A stretch of 54,712 bases of DNA from contig CAJFUR010000075.1 of the NCBI GenBank assembly GCA_904420215.1, forward strand, positions 1 to 54,712, written 5' to 3'. This DNA comes from an uncultured Eggerthellaceae bacterium (GTDB lineage Bacteria > Actinomycetota > Coriobacteriia > Coriobacteriales > Eggerthellaceae). A program made the translations under genes and the position numbers. A model generated the notes under the pieces. That model was given only the letters and a program-made list of their open reading frames with translations. It did not search any database and was not told where the DNA came from. This document shows positions 34,999 through 42,886 of this stretch, piece by piece (positions within the stretch are counted from its first letter, which is position 1; each line of letters starts with the position of its first letter).

Positions 34999-35765
34999 GC
35001 GCGTTTCTGGAATACGTTGCGGGCGAAAGCCCGCTGCACCGCATGAACCCGGTGGCCAAGCTGGGGGCGGCAGCGCTGTTCGCCGTCGCGTGCTTCTGCA
35101 CGGGCAACCTGGCGTTTCTGGGCGTGCTGCTGGTGGCGGCCTTCGCGCTGTCCGCGTCGTGCGGCATGCTGCGGCAGACCGTGGGGCTGGCGAAGGCCGT
35201 GTTCGCATTCTCGCTCGTGTTGGCCGTGGTGCAGGTGCTCACCACGCCGTCCGGCGCGGTGCTGGTGCAGCTGCCGTGGGGCTACATCGGCACGGGCAGC
35301 CTGCTGGCGGCGCTCACCACCGTGGTGCGCCTGATGGCTGCGGCCATCCCGCTGTTTCTGGTGTTCTACGTGACGAAGATGAACGACATCACGAACTCCG
35401 TGGTCAAGGTGCTGCACGTGCCGTACAAGTACGCGTTCGCCTTCACGTCCACCATACGCTTCATCCCCGTGTTCATGAACGACATGGCCGGCATCATGGA
35501 GGCCCAGACGGCGCGCGGGGTGGAGTTCGACGCGGGCGGCATCGTGAAGAAGGTGCGCCTGATGGTGCCCTTGTGCGTGCCGCTGCTGGTGTCGTCGGTG
35601 CGCAAGACCAACAGCGCCGCCATCGCCGCCGAGGTGCGCGGCTTCAACCTGCGCACCCCGGCCAGCGGCTACAAGGAATACCCGTTCGCCGCGCTCGACG
35701 TGACAGCCCTCGCGGCGGGCGCCGCGCTGGTGGCCGCCGCCGTGGCGCTGGGCCTGCTGGGGTAG
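34995..35765 (+). CDS. ecfT: ECF transporter T subunit (EcfT)
   Basis: A 256-residue membrane protein with five or six hydrophobic segments. It has the two ATPase-coupling Ala-Arg-Gly-type motifs of EcfT: AQTARGVEFD and AAEVRGFNLR. SPLHRMNPVAKLG at the start is typical. GTG 34995 overlaps the A2 stop. It completes the importer. Confidence 0.93.
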   Translation: MSAFLEYVAGESPLHRMNPVAKLGAAALFAVACFCTGNLAFLGVLLVAAFALSASCGMLRQTVGLAKAVFAFSLVLAVVQVLTTPSGAVLVQLPWGYIGTGSLLAALTTVVRLMAAAIPLFLVFYVTKMNDITNSVVKVLHVPYKYAFAFTSTIRFIPVFMNDMAGIMEAQTARGVEFDAGGIVKKVRLMVPLCVPLLVSSVRKTNSAAIAAEVRGFNLRTPASGYKEYPFAALDVTALAAGAALVAAAVALGLLG

Positions 35766-35790
35766 GGCGGGTGCGGATCGAACTGGAGAC
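35766..35790. other. Start of a 368-base gap after the ECF operon
   Basis: No terminator hairpin with a T-run is visible directly after ecfT. The rest of the gap holds a repeat pair, an SOS-like box and a toxin-antitoxin promoter, listed separately. Confidence 0.4.
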
Positions 35791-35929
35791 GGCACGGATC
35801 GCGTTTTGTGCACGGCTTGTCATCTCGGATGTTCGCCGCAGAAACTCGCGAACAGGTATTTTGCGAGTGGGCTTCCAACGGCGGCGGCTCGGCGAGGCGA
35901 AAATCCATGCACAAAGCGCGATCTGCGCC
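35791..35929. repeat. Inverted pair of the GTGGCAC-family repeat
   Basis: GGCACGGATCGCGTTTTGTG (35791-35810) and the complement of 35905-35929 (GGCGCAGATCGCGCTTTGTG) share 16 of 20 bases, in opposite orientation about 90 bases apart. They belong to the family also found near 11411-11553 and 40697-40850. Confidence 0.6.
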
Positions 35930-35941
35930 ATCTCTTGATAA

Positions 35942-35962
35942 GCGAACATAAGTTCGCTATAC
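35942..35962 (+). promoter_or_regulatory. SOS-like box overlapping a promoter
   Basis: CGAACATAAGTTCG is a perfect palindromic arm pair of the LexA type (CGAAC-N4-GTTCG). TATACT (35957-35962) starts 1 base after it, so a repressor here would cover the promoter. The first ORF downstream is a 26-codon peptide and then a toxin-antitoxin pair. Confidence 0.6.
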
Positions 35963-36056
35963 TACACCTAGCGGCTGGATGCCCATCCTAACCGCAGGCG
36001 GGGCCTGCGGGACAGTCGCCTTCCTCACGGTCGGCTGTCGAACGAAAGGATTGGCC

Positions 36057-36137
36057 ATGGCGTCCTGCCCTCGCATGTCTCCTTGCAGAATACAACATAT
36101 ATGTAGTATACTGCCGCAAGGCGGTGGTCGGCCATGA
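36057..36137 (+). CDS. 26-residue ORF before the toxin gene
   Basis: ATG 36057 with GAAAGGA 7 bases upstream, ending in a TGA that overlaps the toxin ATG (ATGA). The peptide is Cys-rich (four Cys) with no known motif. It could couple toxin translation to a leader peptide, or be chance. Confidence 0.25.
   Translation: MASCPRMSPCRIQHICSILPQGGGRP
36083..36112 (+). promoter_or_regulatory. Promoter and operator of the toxin-antitoxin pair
   Basis: TTGCAG and TATACT are separated by 18 bases. The spacer contains the palindrome ACATATATGT (36095-36104), a likely binding site for the HTH antitoxin. Confidence 0.65.
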
Positions 36138-36490
36138 AGGTGGAATTCTATACTCTGCCCAATGGCACGCAGCCGGCAAGGGAATACATTCTTTCTCTGG
36201 ATGAAGGATTGCGGAGCAAAACTATGCGGACGATAGGCATGCTCCGGCAATATGGACATATGATCGGGGAGCCGGAATCGAAACACCTCGAGAACGGGAT
36301 TTTCGAATTGCGGACGACGATGGGAAACAATGCAAGTCGTGTGCTGTATTTTTTCGTCGTCGGGGACAAAGCGGTTTTGACGCACGGCTTCAGCAAGAAA
36401 ACGAAAAAAACGCCGCGAAGGGAGATCGAAAAGGCGAAAAGCTATCGAACGGATTATTCACGGCGGATAGGGGGCGACGGCAATGGCTGA
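36134..36490 (+). CDS. HigB/RelE-like toxin (phage Gp49-like family)
   Basis: 118 residues with the family pattern: VEFYTLPNGTQPAREYI at the start, LENGIFELRTTMGNNASRVLYFFV in the core (cut here as LENGIFELRT and SRVLYFFV) and LTHGFSKKTKKTP near the end. Such proteins are ribosome-dependent mRNA interferases. It overlaps the downstream HTH gene by 8 bases, the toxin-first HigBA order. Confidence 0.9.
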   Translation: MKVEFYTLPNGTQPAREYILSLDEGLRSKTMRTIGMLRQYGHMIGEPESKHLENGIFELRTTMGNNASRVLYFFVVGDKAVLTHGFSKKTKKTPRREIEKAKSYRTDYSRRIGGDGNG

Positions 36491-36770
36491 GGCGGAAAAG
36501 GACGACTACGATAAGCTTCTCGACGAGCTGTTGGAAGATCCCGAATTCCGGGAGGCTTGGGAGGCCGACGAGGCGGAATACCAGATGCGGTGCGCCATCA
36601 TCGAGGCGCGCATCGAAACCGGCATGACGCAGCAGCAGCTTGCCGAGGCGACGGGCATGAACCAGCGTTCCATCAGCCGCATCGAAATGGGCAACACGAA
36701 CCCCACCGTGCGCACGCTCGGCCGCATAGCGCGCGGTTTCGGCAAGAAACTCCAAATCAAGTTCGTGTAA
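36483..36770 (+). CDS. HigA/XRE-type antitoxin
   Basis: 95 residues: an acidic N-terminal helix pair that likely wraps the toxin and a helix-turn-helix (MTQQQLAEATGMNQRSISRIEMG). It overlaps the toxin gene, and probably represses their shared promoter at 36083-36112. Confidence 0.92.
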   Translation: MAEAEKDDYDKLLDELLEDPEFREAWEADEAEYQMRCAIIEARIETGMTQQQLAEATGMNQRSISRIEMGNTNPTVRTLGRIARGFGKKLQIKFV

Positions 36771-36797
36771 GGGTTGCGCCGCCGTGCGGCCTGAGGA

Positions 36798-36902
36798 TCA
36801 GATGCCGAAGATGGCCCCCAAGCGGGTCGGCACTTCGGCCATGACGTCTTCGCCGAGGCGGCCGACGACTTTGCAGGGGCGGGCATTCGGGTCGAATTCC
36901 AT
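36798..36902 (-). pseudogene. Short C-terminal-like fragment
   Basis: 34 codons (MEFDPNARPCKVVGRLGEDV..., ending TRLGAIFGI) with coding-like composition and a TGA stop. No ribosome-binding site fits the ATG and no upstream part is recognisable. It may be the end of a lost gene or the C-terminal stub of a transferred one; it is also small enough to be chance. Confidence 0.25.
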
Positions 36903-36940
36903 GGAGGCGACGTCGCCTTGTCCGATGCGGGGTTCATGGT

Positions 36941-36956
36941 GCAAGTTATAACTTGC
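36941..36956. promoter_or_regulatory. Perfect 16-base palindrome
   Basis: GCAAGTTATAACTTGC resembles a repressor binding site. No intact regulator gene is next to it apart from the HigA-type antitoxin 170 bases upstream. Confidence 0.4.
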
Positions 36957-37274
36957 AATCCTGCTTCGAATGCGCAAAGTGACGGCTATGTCTTTCAATT
37001 CGGGTCGAAGGCGGCTGCTGTGGCGCCGTGTCCTTCGGATGTTTCCCGGCTGTTTTTTGGTTGGCTGCTTGCGTATTGCGGGTTGCCGCGCGGCGAAGCG
37101 TTGCAAGCGGCTTGCACCACTGCGGAGAATCCGCGATTCGTTTCCCAAGACGGTGCTCACGTTGGACAGGCTGGGAACGGGCACGGCCGAAGAAGGGGTT
37201 CGCGTGGAGAACCTTGCCAGCTGGCTGCTGGGCAAGATGGGGTAGAATAGGCTCGCATTGCGAAGGGAGCAGCC

Positions 37275-37769
37275 ATGGAAGAACGCCGCATGTACCGGGC
37301 CGAGCGCGAGACTTCCCGCGAAGAAGCGCTCGGGATTTTGGAAGAAGCCGCCTATTGCGTGATCTCCACCGTTGACGAGGACGGGGCGCCCTATGGCGTG
37401 CCGATGTCGTTCGTGCTGATGGACGGCAAGCTGTACGTGCACACGACGAACGCTTTCGGCCACAAGATGGACGATTTCCGCCGCGACGCGCGCGTGAGCG
37501 TGGTGGCCGTGGTGGATGTGGAGGCGTGCTACGAGGACGACTTCATGACCAGCCGCTACGGCTCGGCCATGGTGACGGGGCGCATCGCGCGCGTGGAAGA
37601 GGACAAGGACGTGCGCCGCGCGCTCGTGGCTCTGTGCATGAAATACCTGCCGGAATACAAGCATGAAATCGGCGGCGCCATCGAACGCGAGATCGCCGAC
37701 ACGGACGTGTGGGTCATCGAACCCGAAACCGTGCGCGGCAAGGCCGGCCGCCGCAAGAAGCGCGCGTAA
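37275..37769 (+). CDS. Pyridoxamine 5'-phosphate oxidase-fold flavin protein (NimA-like)
   Basis: 164 residues with the split-barrel flavin-binding fold: CVISTVDEDGAPYGVPMSF, KLYVHTTNAFGHKMDDFRRD and VSVVAVVDVEACYEDDF, then SAMVTGRIARVEEDKD. It is typical of the NimA/5-nitroimidazole-reductase-like group. Activity is not determined; it may reduce small molecules with FMN. ATG 37275 follows GAAGGGAG. Confidence 0.9.
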   Translation: MEERRMYRAERETSREEALGILEEAAYCVISTVDEDGAPYGVPMSFVLMDGKLYVHTTNAFGHKMDDFRRDARVSVVAVVDVEACYEDDFMTSRYGSAMVTGRIARVEEDKDVRRALVALCMKYLPEYKHEIGGAIEREIADTDVWVIEPETVRGKAGRRKKRA

Positions 37770-37956
37770 CGGGCGCTCCGGCAGCCGCCGGTTGCCGCGC
37801 GCCGCCAGCCGCCAGCTGGCGGCTGCCCCGCCCGCCGTCAGTCGCCGCGCCCGCGTCTGGCGGCTTTCCCGCATTCGCGCTATGATGGCGCCCGTGCGGC
37901 TGCCGCCCGTTCGGGCGCGTTGCCGCCGCCCGCCACCCGACACCGAAAGGACGCGC

Positions 37957-38790
37957 ATGTTCACGCTGGGATGCCACCTCTCGAGCGCCAAGGGATACCT
38001 CCGCATGGCCCAAGACGCGGCCTCCATCGGCGCCAACACGTTCCAGTTCTTCACCCGCAACCCGCGTGGCGGGCGGGCGAAGCGCATCGACCCCGCCGAC
38101 GTGGCGGCCTTCGCCGCCTTTGCGGAAAGCCATGGCATCGCGCGCATCCTCGCGCACGCGCCCTACACGCTCAACCCCGCCTCGGACAAGCAGCAGACGC
38201 GCGAGTTCGCGCTCATGGTGCTGGGCGAGGACTTGGCGCGCATGGAGGAAACGCCGCATCAGATGTACAACATGCACCCCGGCAGCGCCGTCGGCCAGCC
38301 GGCGGAGGCGGCCATCGCGAAGATCGCCGACGCGCTGAACGCCTCGCTGCAGGTCGGGCAGACCACCACGCTGCTGCTGGAAACCATGGCGGGGAAGGGA
38401 AGCGAGGTCGGCGGCACGTTCGAGGAACTGGCCGCCATCATTGACCGGGTGGACTTGGACGGCCATGTGGGCGTGTGTTTCGACACTTGCCACGTGTGGG
38501 ATGCCGGCTACGACATCGTGGGCGACCTCGACGGCGTGCTGCGCGAGTTCGACCATGCGATCGGCCTTGGCCGCCTCAAGGCCATTCACCTGAACGACAG
38601 CATGAACCCCTGCGGGTCGCACAAGGACCGGCACGCCCGCATCGGCGAAGGGCAGATCGGCATCGATGCCCTTTCCGCCGTGACGAACCACCCGAAGCTG
38701 CGCGACCTGCCGTTTTATCTGGAGACGCCCAATCCCGCCCTGTCCGGCTACGCCGAGGAGATAGCCGCCCTGCGAAAGGCGCGCGCCTAG
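37957..38790 (+). CDS. nfo: Endonuclease IV
   Basis: Nfo cleaves abasic sites in DNA base-excision repair. The 277-residue TIM barrel has the metal-binding motifs: HLSSAKG near the N-terminus, HAPYTLN, MHPGSAVG, LLETMAGKGSEVG, CFDTCHVWDAGYD, HLNDSMNPCGSHKDRH. ATG 37957 follows GAAAGGA. The preceding 190-base gap holds CCGCCAGC/GCTGGCGG stem-like words. Confidence 0.97.
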   Translation: MFTLGCHLSSAKGYLRMAQDAASIGANTFQFFTRNPRGGRAKRIDPADVAAFAAFAESHGIARILAHAPYTLNPASDKQQTREFALMVLGEDLARMEETPHQMYNMHPGSAVGQPAEAAIAKIADALNASLQVGQTTTLLLETMAGKGSEVGGTFEELAAIIDRVDLDGHVGVCFDTCHVWDAGYDIVGDLDGVLREFDHAIGLGRLKAIHLNDSMNPCGSHKDRHARIGEGQIGIDALSAVTNHPKLRDLPFYLETPNPALSGYAEEIAALRKARA

Positions 38791-38831
38791 CCGCGCCGGG
38801 GTTGGGGCAGGCATGGAGACAAGGAGGGCGC

Positions 38832-39113
38832 ATGGAGCGCATCACGCAGGTGGGGAAAGAGGGGCGGCGCAAGGTGGCCGGCCCAGCCGTCGAGGCGCTT
38901 GCGGACGGTGGTTGGGGCGGCGCGGCCATCGAGCGTCTGGCGGCCTTCGAGGATGCGCTCGAGCTGGTGGAGCAGCGCAAACGCGAGGTCGGCGAACGCC
39001 TGGACGCGCTCAAGGCGCAAGGCCGTCTCCGCTCGTCCACCGCGCAGCAGCTGCTGGTGCAGAAGCTCACGTTCTCCACCATCCTCCAGACGTTCTCCCT
39101 GCCCGACGACTGA
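38832..39113 (+). CDS. Small hypothetical coiled-coil protein
   Basis: 93 residues, with a strong AAGGAGG 7 bases upstream. A long amphipathic helix (ERLAAFEDALELVEQRKREV) predicts a coiled coil. I do not recognise the family. It lies 41 bases after nfo and could be cotranscribed with it. Confidence 0.7.
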   Translation: MERITQVGKEGRRKVAGPAVEALADGGWGGAAIERLAAFEDALELVEQRKREVGERLDALKAQGRLRSSTAQQLLVQKLTFSTILQTFSLPDD

Positions 39114-39439
39114 CGGCTGGCAGGGTGGCGCGCGGCGCCTTGCCGCCGCCGGCTGCCGGCTTTGGCGCCGCCTGCAGTCAGTTATCGGCCCGCGCCGCAT
39201 TGTGTGGTTTCTCGCCATTCGCTTGATCGAACCCGGTCTTATGGGGAATACTGTGGGGCGCATCGTTTGCAAAAGTGCAAGCGATGGCCCTTTTCGCCGC
39301 CTTCCGCCCCGCGCCGCGGAGCGCGTGGCGGGGCCGTGTGTGCCGCGGCGCGCGGGGCGCGCGGAGCCGCGTTGCGGCGGGCGCGGCCGCACGCATGCAC
39401 GTCGCCGGGGAAGGGCATGCCAACGACGGAAGGGATCGT
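39114..39439 (+). other. Promoter region with inverted repeat before the secreted coiled-coil gene
   Basis: TTGATC (39223) and AATACT (39247) are 18 bases apart and form a plausible promoter. CATCGTTTGCA / TGCAAGCGATG (39261-39271 / 39276-39286) is an inverted repeat with one wobble right after it, a candidate operator. The first ~70 bases are GGCGCC-rich. Confidence 0.5.
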
Positions 39440-40663
39440 TTGAGAGAGAACACCAGGCGCATGGAGCGTGCCTCGCGGGCGAACGCGGCTTCGCGGCCCG
39501 GCGCCCTCGCGGCCGCCGCGACGGCTTTCTTCCTTGCGGCCGCGCTCGCCTTGGGCGGGGCGTGGCCCTTGGGTGCGCCGACCGGCATCGCGCCCGCATG
39601 GGCCGACGAAGTGGCCGACGCGCAGGCGGCGCTCGACGAGGCCGAGGCCCGCATGCAGGGCATCGCAGACGAGTACGAAGCCCTGCGCGCCGAGGCGGAC
39701 GCCCTGCAGGAGCGCATCGACGAGACGGCCGCTCTGGCCCTCGAGGCGCAGGACGCCGTGCTGGAGGGGCGCGAAGCGCTGGGCAAGTCGGCGCGCTACG
39801 AATACAAGGGCGGCTCGGTTTCAGTGCTGCTGTCGCTGGTCTTGGAGTCTTCGGACTTCGGCGATTTGTTGCGCAACGTGTCCTACCTGAACGACATCAT
39901 GCAGTACCAATCCGACGAGGTGGCCGCGCAAAAGGAGCGAACCGAGCGCTTCGACAACCTGGTGTCCACGCTCAACGTGCAGAAAAGCGACCAAGAGGCC
40001 AAACTGCGCGAATTGGAGCAGAAACGCGCGGAAGCCGAGCAGGTGGTGGCGGCCGCCCGGATGCAGCTGGAGAATGCACAGGCCGAGGAGGCGGCCCGTC
40101 TTGCGGCGCTGGAAGCGGCGGCCCAGAGCATGGCCGCGCAGGAGCAGGCTGGCAGTGCCACCGTGGACGAGAACGCGAACACGGTGGACCGCGAAGATGC
40201 GGTGCCGGACGGCACGCCGGTGACTCCCAACCCGGATCCCGACCCTCCCGGAGGCGGCACGGGCGGCGGCTCGAATTCCGGATCGGGTTCAAACTCGGGC
40301 ACGGGTTCGGGCGGCGGCACGTCGGGCGGTACCGAGGGGTGGCTCACGGGCATTGCCTCGGCCTATGGCGGCTCCACCGACAAGTACACGCCGAATCCCG
40401 GCACCACGGCCACGGGCGACGTGTGCGACGACTGGTCCATGGGCGTGGCGGTTCCCATGTCGATGCCGAACTACTGGACGTACTACGGCCGCACGGTGGA
40501 GATATCCTACAACGGCATGACGGTGTTCGCCGTGGTGAACGACTGCGGCTACATGGGCGGCGGCAGCCGCGTGCTGGACTTGCAGCCCGGCGTCTGGAAG
40601 GCGTTCGGCTTCTCGTCCTGCAACGGCTGGGGCCTGCGCACGGTGAGCTACCGCTTCCTGTAG
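39440..40663 (+). CDS. Secreted coiled-coil protein with RlpA-like double-psi barrel
   Basis: A 407-residue exported protein: Sec signal (~1-55), coiled coil resembling the N-terminal domain of CwlO/PcsB-type peptidoglycan hydrolases (~60-235; GGSVSVLLSLVLESSDFGDLLRN hinge, cut here as VLLSLVLESSDFGDLLRN), a Gly/Ser/Asn-rich linker, and an RlpA/3D-type double-psi barrel at the end (ATGDVCDDWSMGVAVP, VFAVVNDCGYMGG, LDLQPGVWKAF). It likely acts on or near peptidoglycan. TTG 39440 follows GGAAGGGA; ATG 39461 is an alternative. Confidence 0.85.
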   Translation: MRENTRRMERASRANAASRPGALAAAATAFFLAAALALGGAWPLGAPTGIAPAWADEVADAQAALDEAEARMQGIADEYEALRAEADALQERIDETAALALEAQDAVLEGREALGKSARYEYKGGSVSVLLSLVLESSDFGDLLRNVSYLNDIMQYQSDEVAAQKERTERFDNLVSTLNVQKSDQEAKLRELEQKRAEAEQVVAAARMQLENAQAEEAARLAALEAAAQSMAAQEQAGSATVDENANTVDREDAVPDGTPVTPNPDPDPPGGGTGGGSNSGSGSNSGTGSGGGTSGGTEGWLTGIASAYGGSTDKYTPNPGTTATGDVCDDWSMGVAVPMSMPNYWTYYGRTVEISYNGMTVFAVVNDCGYMGGGSRVLDLQPGVWKAFGFSSCNGWGLRTVSYRFL

Positions 40664-40696
40664 CGCCCGCGGCGCCTCCTCGCCGGGCCGGCCAAA

Positions 40697-40850
40697 GTGG
40701 CACTGGATTGCGGTTCTCGTGCAGCCGCCGCGCTCCGGGGAGTCGCTGCCGTGCCGTTTGCCCTGTTCGGCATTCCCACGGACGGCGGCATGGCGTGGTT
40801 TTCGCGCATCCGGGCGCATTTCGGTGACCACGATCGCGTTTTCGTGCCAC
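40697..40850 (+). repeat. Two copies of the GTGGCAC-family repeat
   Basis: Copies at 40697-40725 (GTGGCACTGGATTGCGGTTC) and 40824-40850 (GTGACCACGATCGCGTTTTC) in the same orientation. The second copy ends GTGCCAC and forms the flanking palindrome. They precede the pheS T-box. Confidence 0.6.
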
Positions 40851-40898
40851 TTCGTGCGGTTTTCTTCGGAAAGCCGCGCATGGGGCGCCGGTTTGCGC

Positions 40899-41303
40899 TA
40901 TACTTCGCTGTTACATGCGACGACGAAGACCGTATCGCGCAGGACGGTCGCTTCCAGAGACGGGCCTCGCCGGCTGAAAGGGCCCGGGCGGCATGCGCGA
41001 GAATTCCCTTCCGAGCAGCATGCCTGAACACGGACGCGCACGGCGCCCTTCCTGCGGCACCCGCAGGCGGCGGCAGCGCGCGAGACGGCGAGTAGGGCAT
41101 GACGGGCGCTCCCGTGACAGGGCGAAACGAGTGGGCGGCACAGGTCGCGCCGCACCGTGCGGGTTGGGGAAGCGAAACGCGCTTTCCGGGCGGCGGGGCG
41201 TGCGGGCATGGGACCGTCAACCAAGGTGGTACCGCGAGAGCCTTCTCTCGTCCTTGGAGTGGGGGGATTCCCCCCGACGCCGGGATGGGAGAAGGCTCTT
41301 TTT
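40899..41303 (+). promoter_or_regulatory. T-box riboswitch of pheST with TATACT promoter
   Basis: TATACT (40899-40904) precedes a leader with CCAGAGACGG (stem I AG-bulge), CTGAAAG and the universal T-box AAGGTGGTACCGCG (41223-41236). A terminator follows. GAGAATTCCCTTCCG (~41000) contains UUC triplets that could be the Phe specifier. Its position before pheS supports control by uncharged tRNA-Phe. The exact 5' end is not certain. Confidence 0.88.
41237..41303 (+). terminator. Terminator of the pheST T-box
   Basis: AGAGCCTTCTC (41237-41247) pairs with GAGAAGGCTCT (41289-41299) and runs into TTTTT. An internal GGGGGGATTCCCCCC stem is present in the loop. Confidence 0.9.
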
Positions 41304-41627
41304 CGTGTGCGGCCCTCGCGCCCGCGCGCCGCTTCGGCGGGACGCGCGCGGCGCGCCCTCCGCAGGCAGCGTGCGCGCTCCGCGGGCGCGGCGCGGCGGG
41401 GCGGCGGCGTTTCCGCAGGCGGCGCGCAGGGCGCGGACGCCTAGGGCGTTGCCGCCCGAGACGGCGGCGGCATTTCCGCAGGCAGCGGGGCGACCGATGC
41501 GGCTTTGGGGCTCTCGCGGGCCGCCCGCGCGCTCCGCCAAGCGGGAACGCTGTTCGGCGCGCGGCACGGCGAAGACGGAAGACGGAAGACGACGGAAGAC
41601 GACGGAAGACGGGAAGGGACAGGCGAC
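41304..41627 (+). other. Low-complexity spacer between the T-box terminator and pheS
   Basis: 324 bases of GCGCGG/GGCGGC-rich DNA. TTTCCGCAGGC words recur at 41420 and 41469. GAAGACG(ACG) units repeat five times just before pheS (41571-41611). No gene is visible. Confidence 0.5.
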
Positions 41628-42689
41628 ATGGCTATCGTGGAGGAAGTGGCGGCGCTGCGCGGGCAGGCGCTGGCCGCCATTGCGCAGGCCGCCGACACGG
41701 CCGCACTCGAAGCGGTGCGCGTGGGCGTGCTGGGCAAGTCCGGCACGCTGACGGGCTACCTGCGCGGCATGGGGCAGATGCCCAAGGAGGAACGCGCGCA
41801 GGTGGGCAAGACCGTGAACGAGGTGCGCGTAGAGGTGGAAGCGGCGCTCGCCGCGCGCAAGGAAGAGCTGGCGGCCGCCGAACTGGCCGCCGCCATCGAC
41901 GCGGCCGCCGTGGACGTGACGCTGCCGGGACGCGCGCAGCAGATGGGCACGCGCCACCTCATCAACGGCATCATCGACGAGGTGTCCGAGATATTCCTCG
42001 GCCTGGGCTACTCGGTGGCCGAGGGCCCCGAGGTGGAGACGTGCTACTACAACTTCGAGGCGCTGAACGCCCCGGCCGACCACCCCAGCCGCAGCCTGGC
42101 CGACACGTTCTACGTGGTGGACCGCTCGGGCGCCGAATGCAACGTGCGCGGCGAGTCCGACGTGCTGCTGCGCACGCAGACCTCCGGCGTGCAGGTGCAC
42201 GCGATGGAGGGGCGTAAGCTTCCCATCTACGTGATCGCGCCCGGCAAGGTGTACCGCCGCGACGTGGCCGACCCCTCCCACCTGCCGCAGTTCCACCAGA
42301 TAGAGGGCCTGGTGGTGGACGAGGGCATCACGTTCGGCGACCTGAAGGGCACGCTGGACTTCCTGTGCAAGCAGGTGTTCGGCCCGGAGCGCAAGACGCG
42401 GTTCCGCGCGCACTTCTTCCCGTTCACGGAGCCGTCCGCCGAAGTGGACGTGAGTTGCGGCATCTGCCACGGCGAGGGCTGCCGCATGTGCAAGGGCACG
42501 GGCTGGCTGGAAATCCTCGGCTGCGGCATGGTGGACCCGAACGTGCTTTCCATGTCGGGCATCGACCCCGAGAAGTATTCCGGGTTCGCGTTCGGCATGG
42601 GGGTGGAGCGCATCGCCTGCCTGAAGTACAACGTCCCCGACCTGCGCATGCTGCTGGAAGGCGACATGCGGTTCCTGCGGCAGTTCTAG
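41628..42689 (+). CDS. pheS: Phenylalanyl-tRNA synthetase alpha subunit
   Basis: 353 residues: N-terminal coiled coil that binds tRNA (~1-85), then a class II catalytic core with motif 1 (GSRHL/MGTRHLINGI region), motif 2 (VYRRDVADPSHLPQFHQIEG) and motif 3 (FGMGVERIACLKY). A SCGICHGEGCRMCKGTGW insertion with four cysteines before motif 3 could bind zinc, as in some thermophilic PheS. ATG 41628 follows GGGAAGGGAC. It is followed by pheT with structured repeat copy 3 between. Confidence 0.97.
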   Translation: MAIVEEVAALRGQALAAIAQAADTAALEAVRVGVLGKSGTLTGYLRGMGQMPKEERAQVGKTVNEVRVEVEAALAARKEELAAAELAAAIDAAAVDVTLPGRAQQMGTRHLINGIIDEVSEIFLGLGYSVAEGPEVETCYYNFEALNAPADHPSRSLADTFYVVDRSGAECNVRGESDVLLRTQTSGVQVHAMEGRKLPIYVIAPGKVYRRDVADPSHLPQFHQIEGLVVDEGITFGDLKGTLDFLCKQVFGPERKTRFRAHFFPFTEPSAEVDVSCGICHGEGCRMCKGTGWLEILGCGMVDPNVLSMSGIDPEKYSGFAFGMGVERIACLKYNVPDLRMLLEGDMRFLRQF

Positions 42690-42852
42690 GTTCCATCGGC
42701 CTGCTGGCCGACGGAACGCGCCGACGCTGCGGTCGCTTGGTGCACCCCGCCTCGCGGCGAAGCCGAAGGGTCGCGTACCGAAGTACGCTTCCCCTTCGCC
42801 TTCCCCACGATTCGGGGCACCCCAAGCGCCCTCGCTGACTTTGCTGGACCTA
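42690..42852 (+). repeat. Two-hairpin structured repeat, copy 3
   Basis: It begins at the base after the pheS stop. Hairpin 1 is GTTCCATCGGCC/GGCCGACGGAAC, then GCCGACGCTGCGG, then hairpin 2 with outer GCTTGG/CCAAGC and centre GCGTACCGAAGTACGC, then CTCGCTGACTT. It lies inside the pheST operon between two essential genes. Confidence 0.85.
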
Positions 42853-42886
42853 TAGAGGTTTGCAGATAGAAGAAAGAGAAGCAACG

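Larger units (their letters stand above)
36771..37274. other. 500-base gap with decayed sequence and a perfect palindrome
   Basis: No ORF here is convincing. The lower GC and Trp/Phe/Cys-rich translations in shifting frames look like decayed coding sequence. GCAAGTTATAACTTGC (36941-36956) is a perfect 16-base palindrome, typical of an operator. A promoter for the next gene may be near 37245 (TAGAATAGG). Confidence 0.4.

Noticed and set aside
36918-37250. 110-codon plus-strand ORF before the NimA-like gene
   Set aside because: No ribosome-binding site, odd composition and overlapping competing frames; reads as decayed or non-coding sequence.
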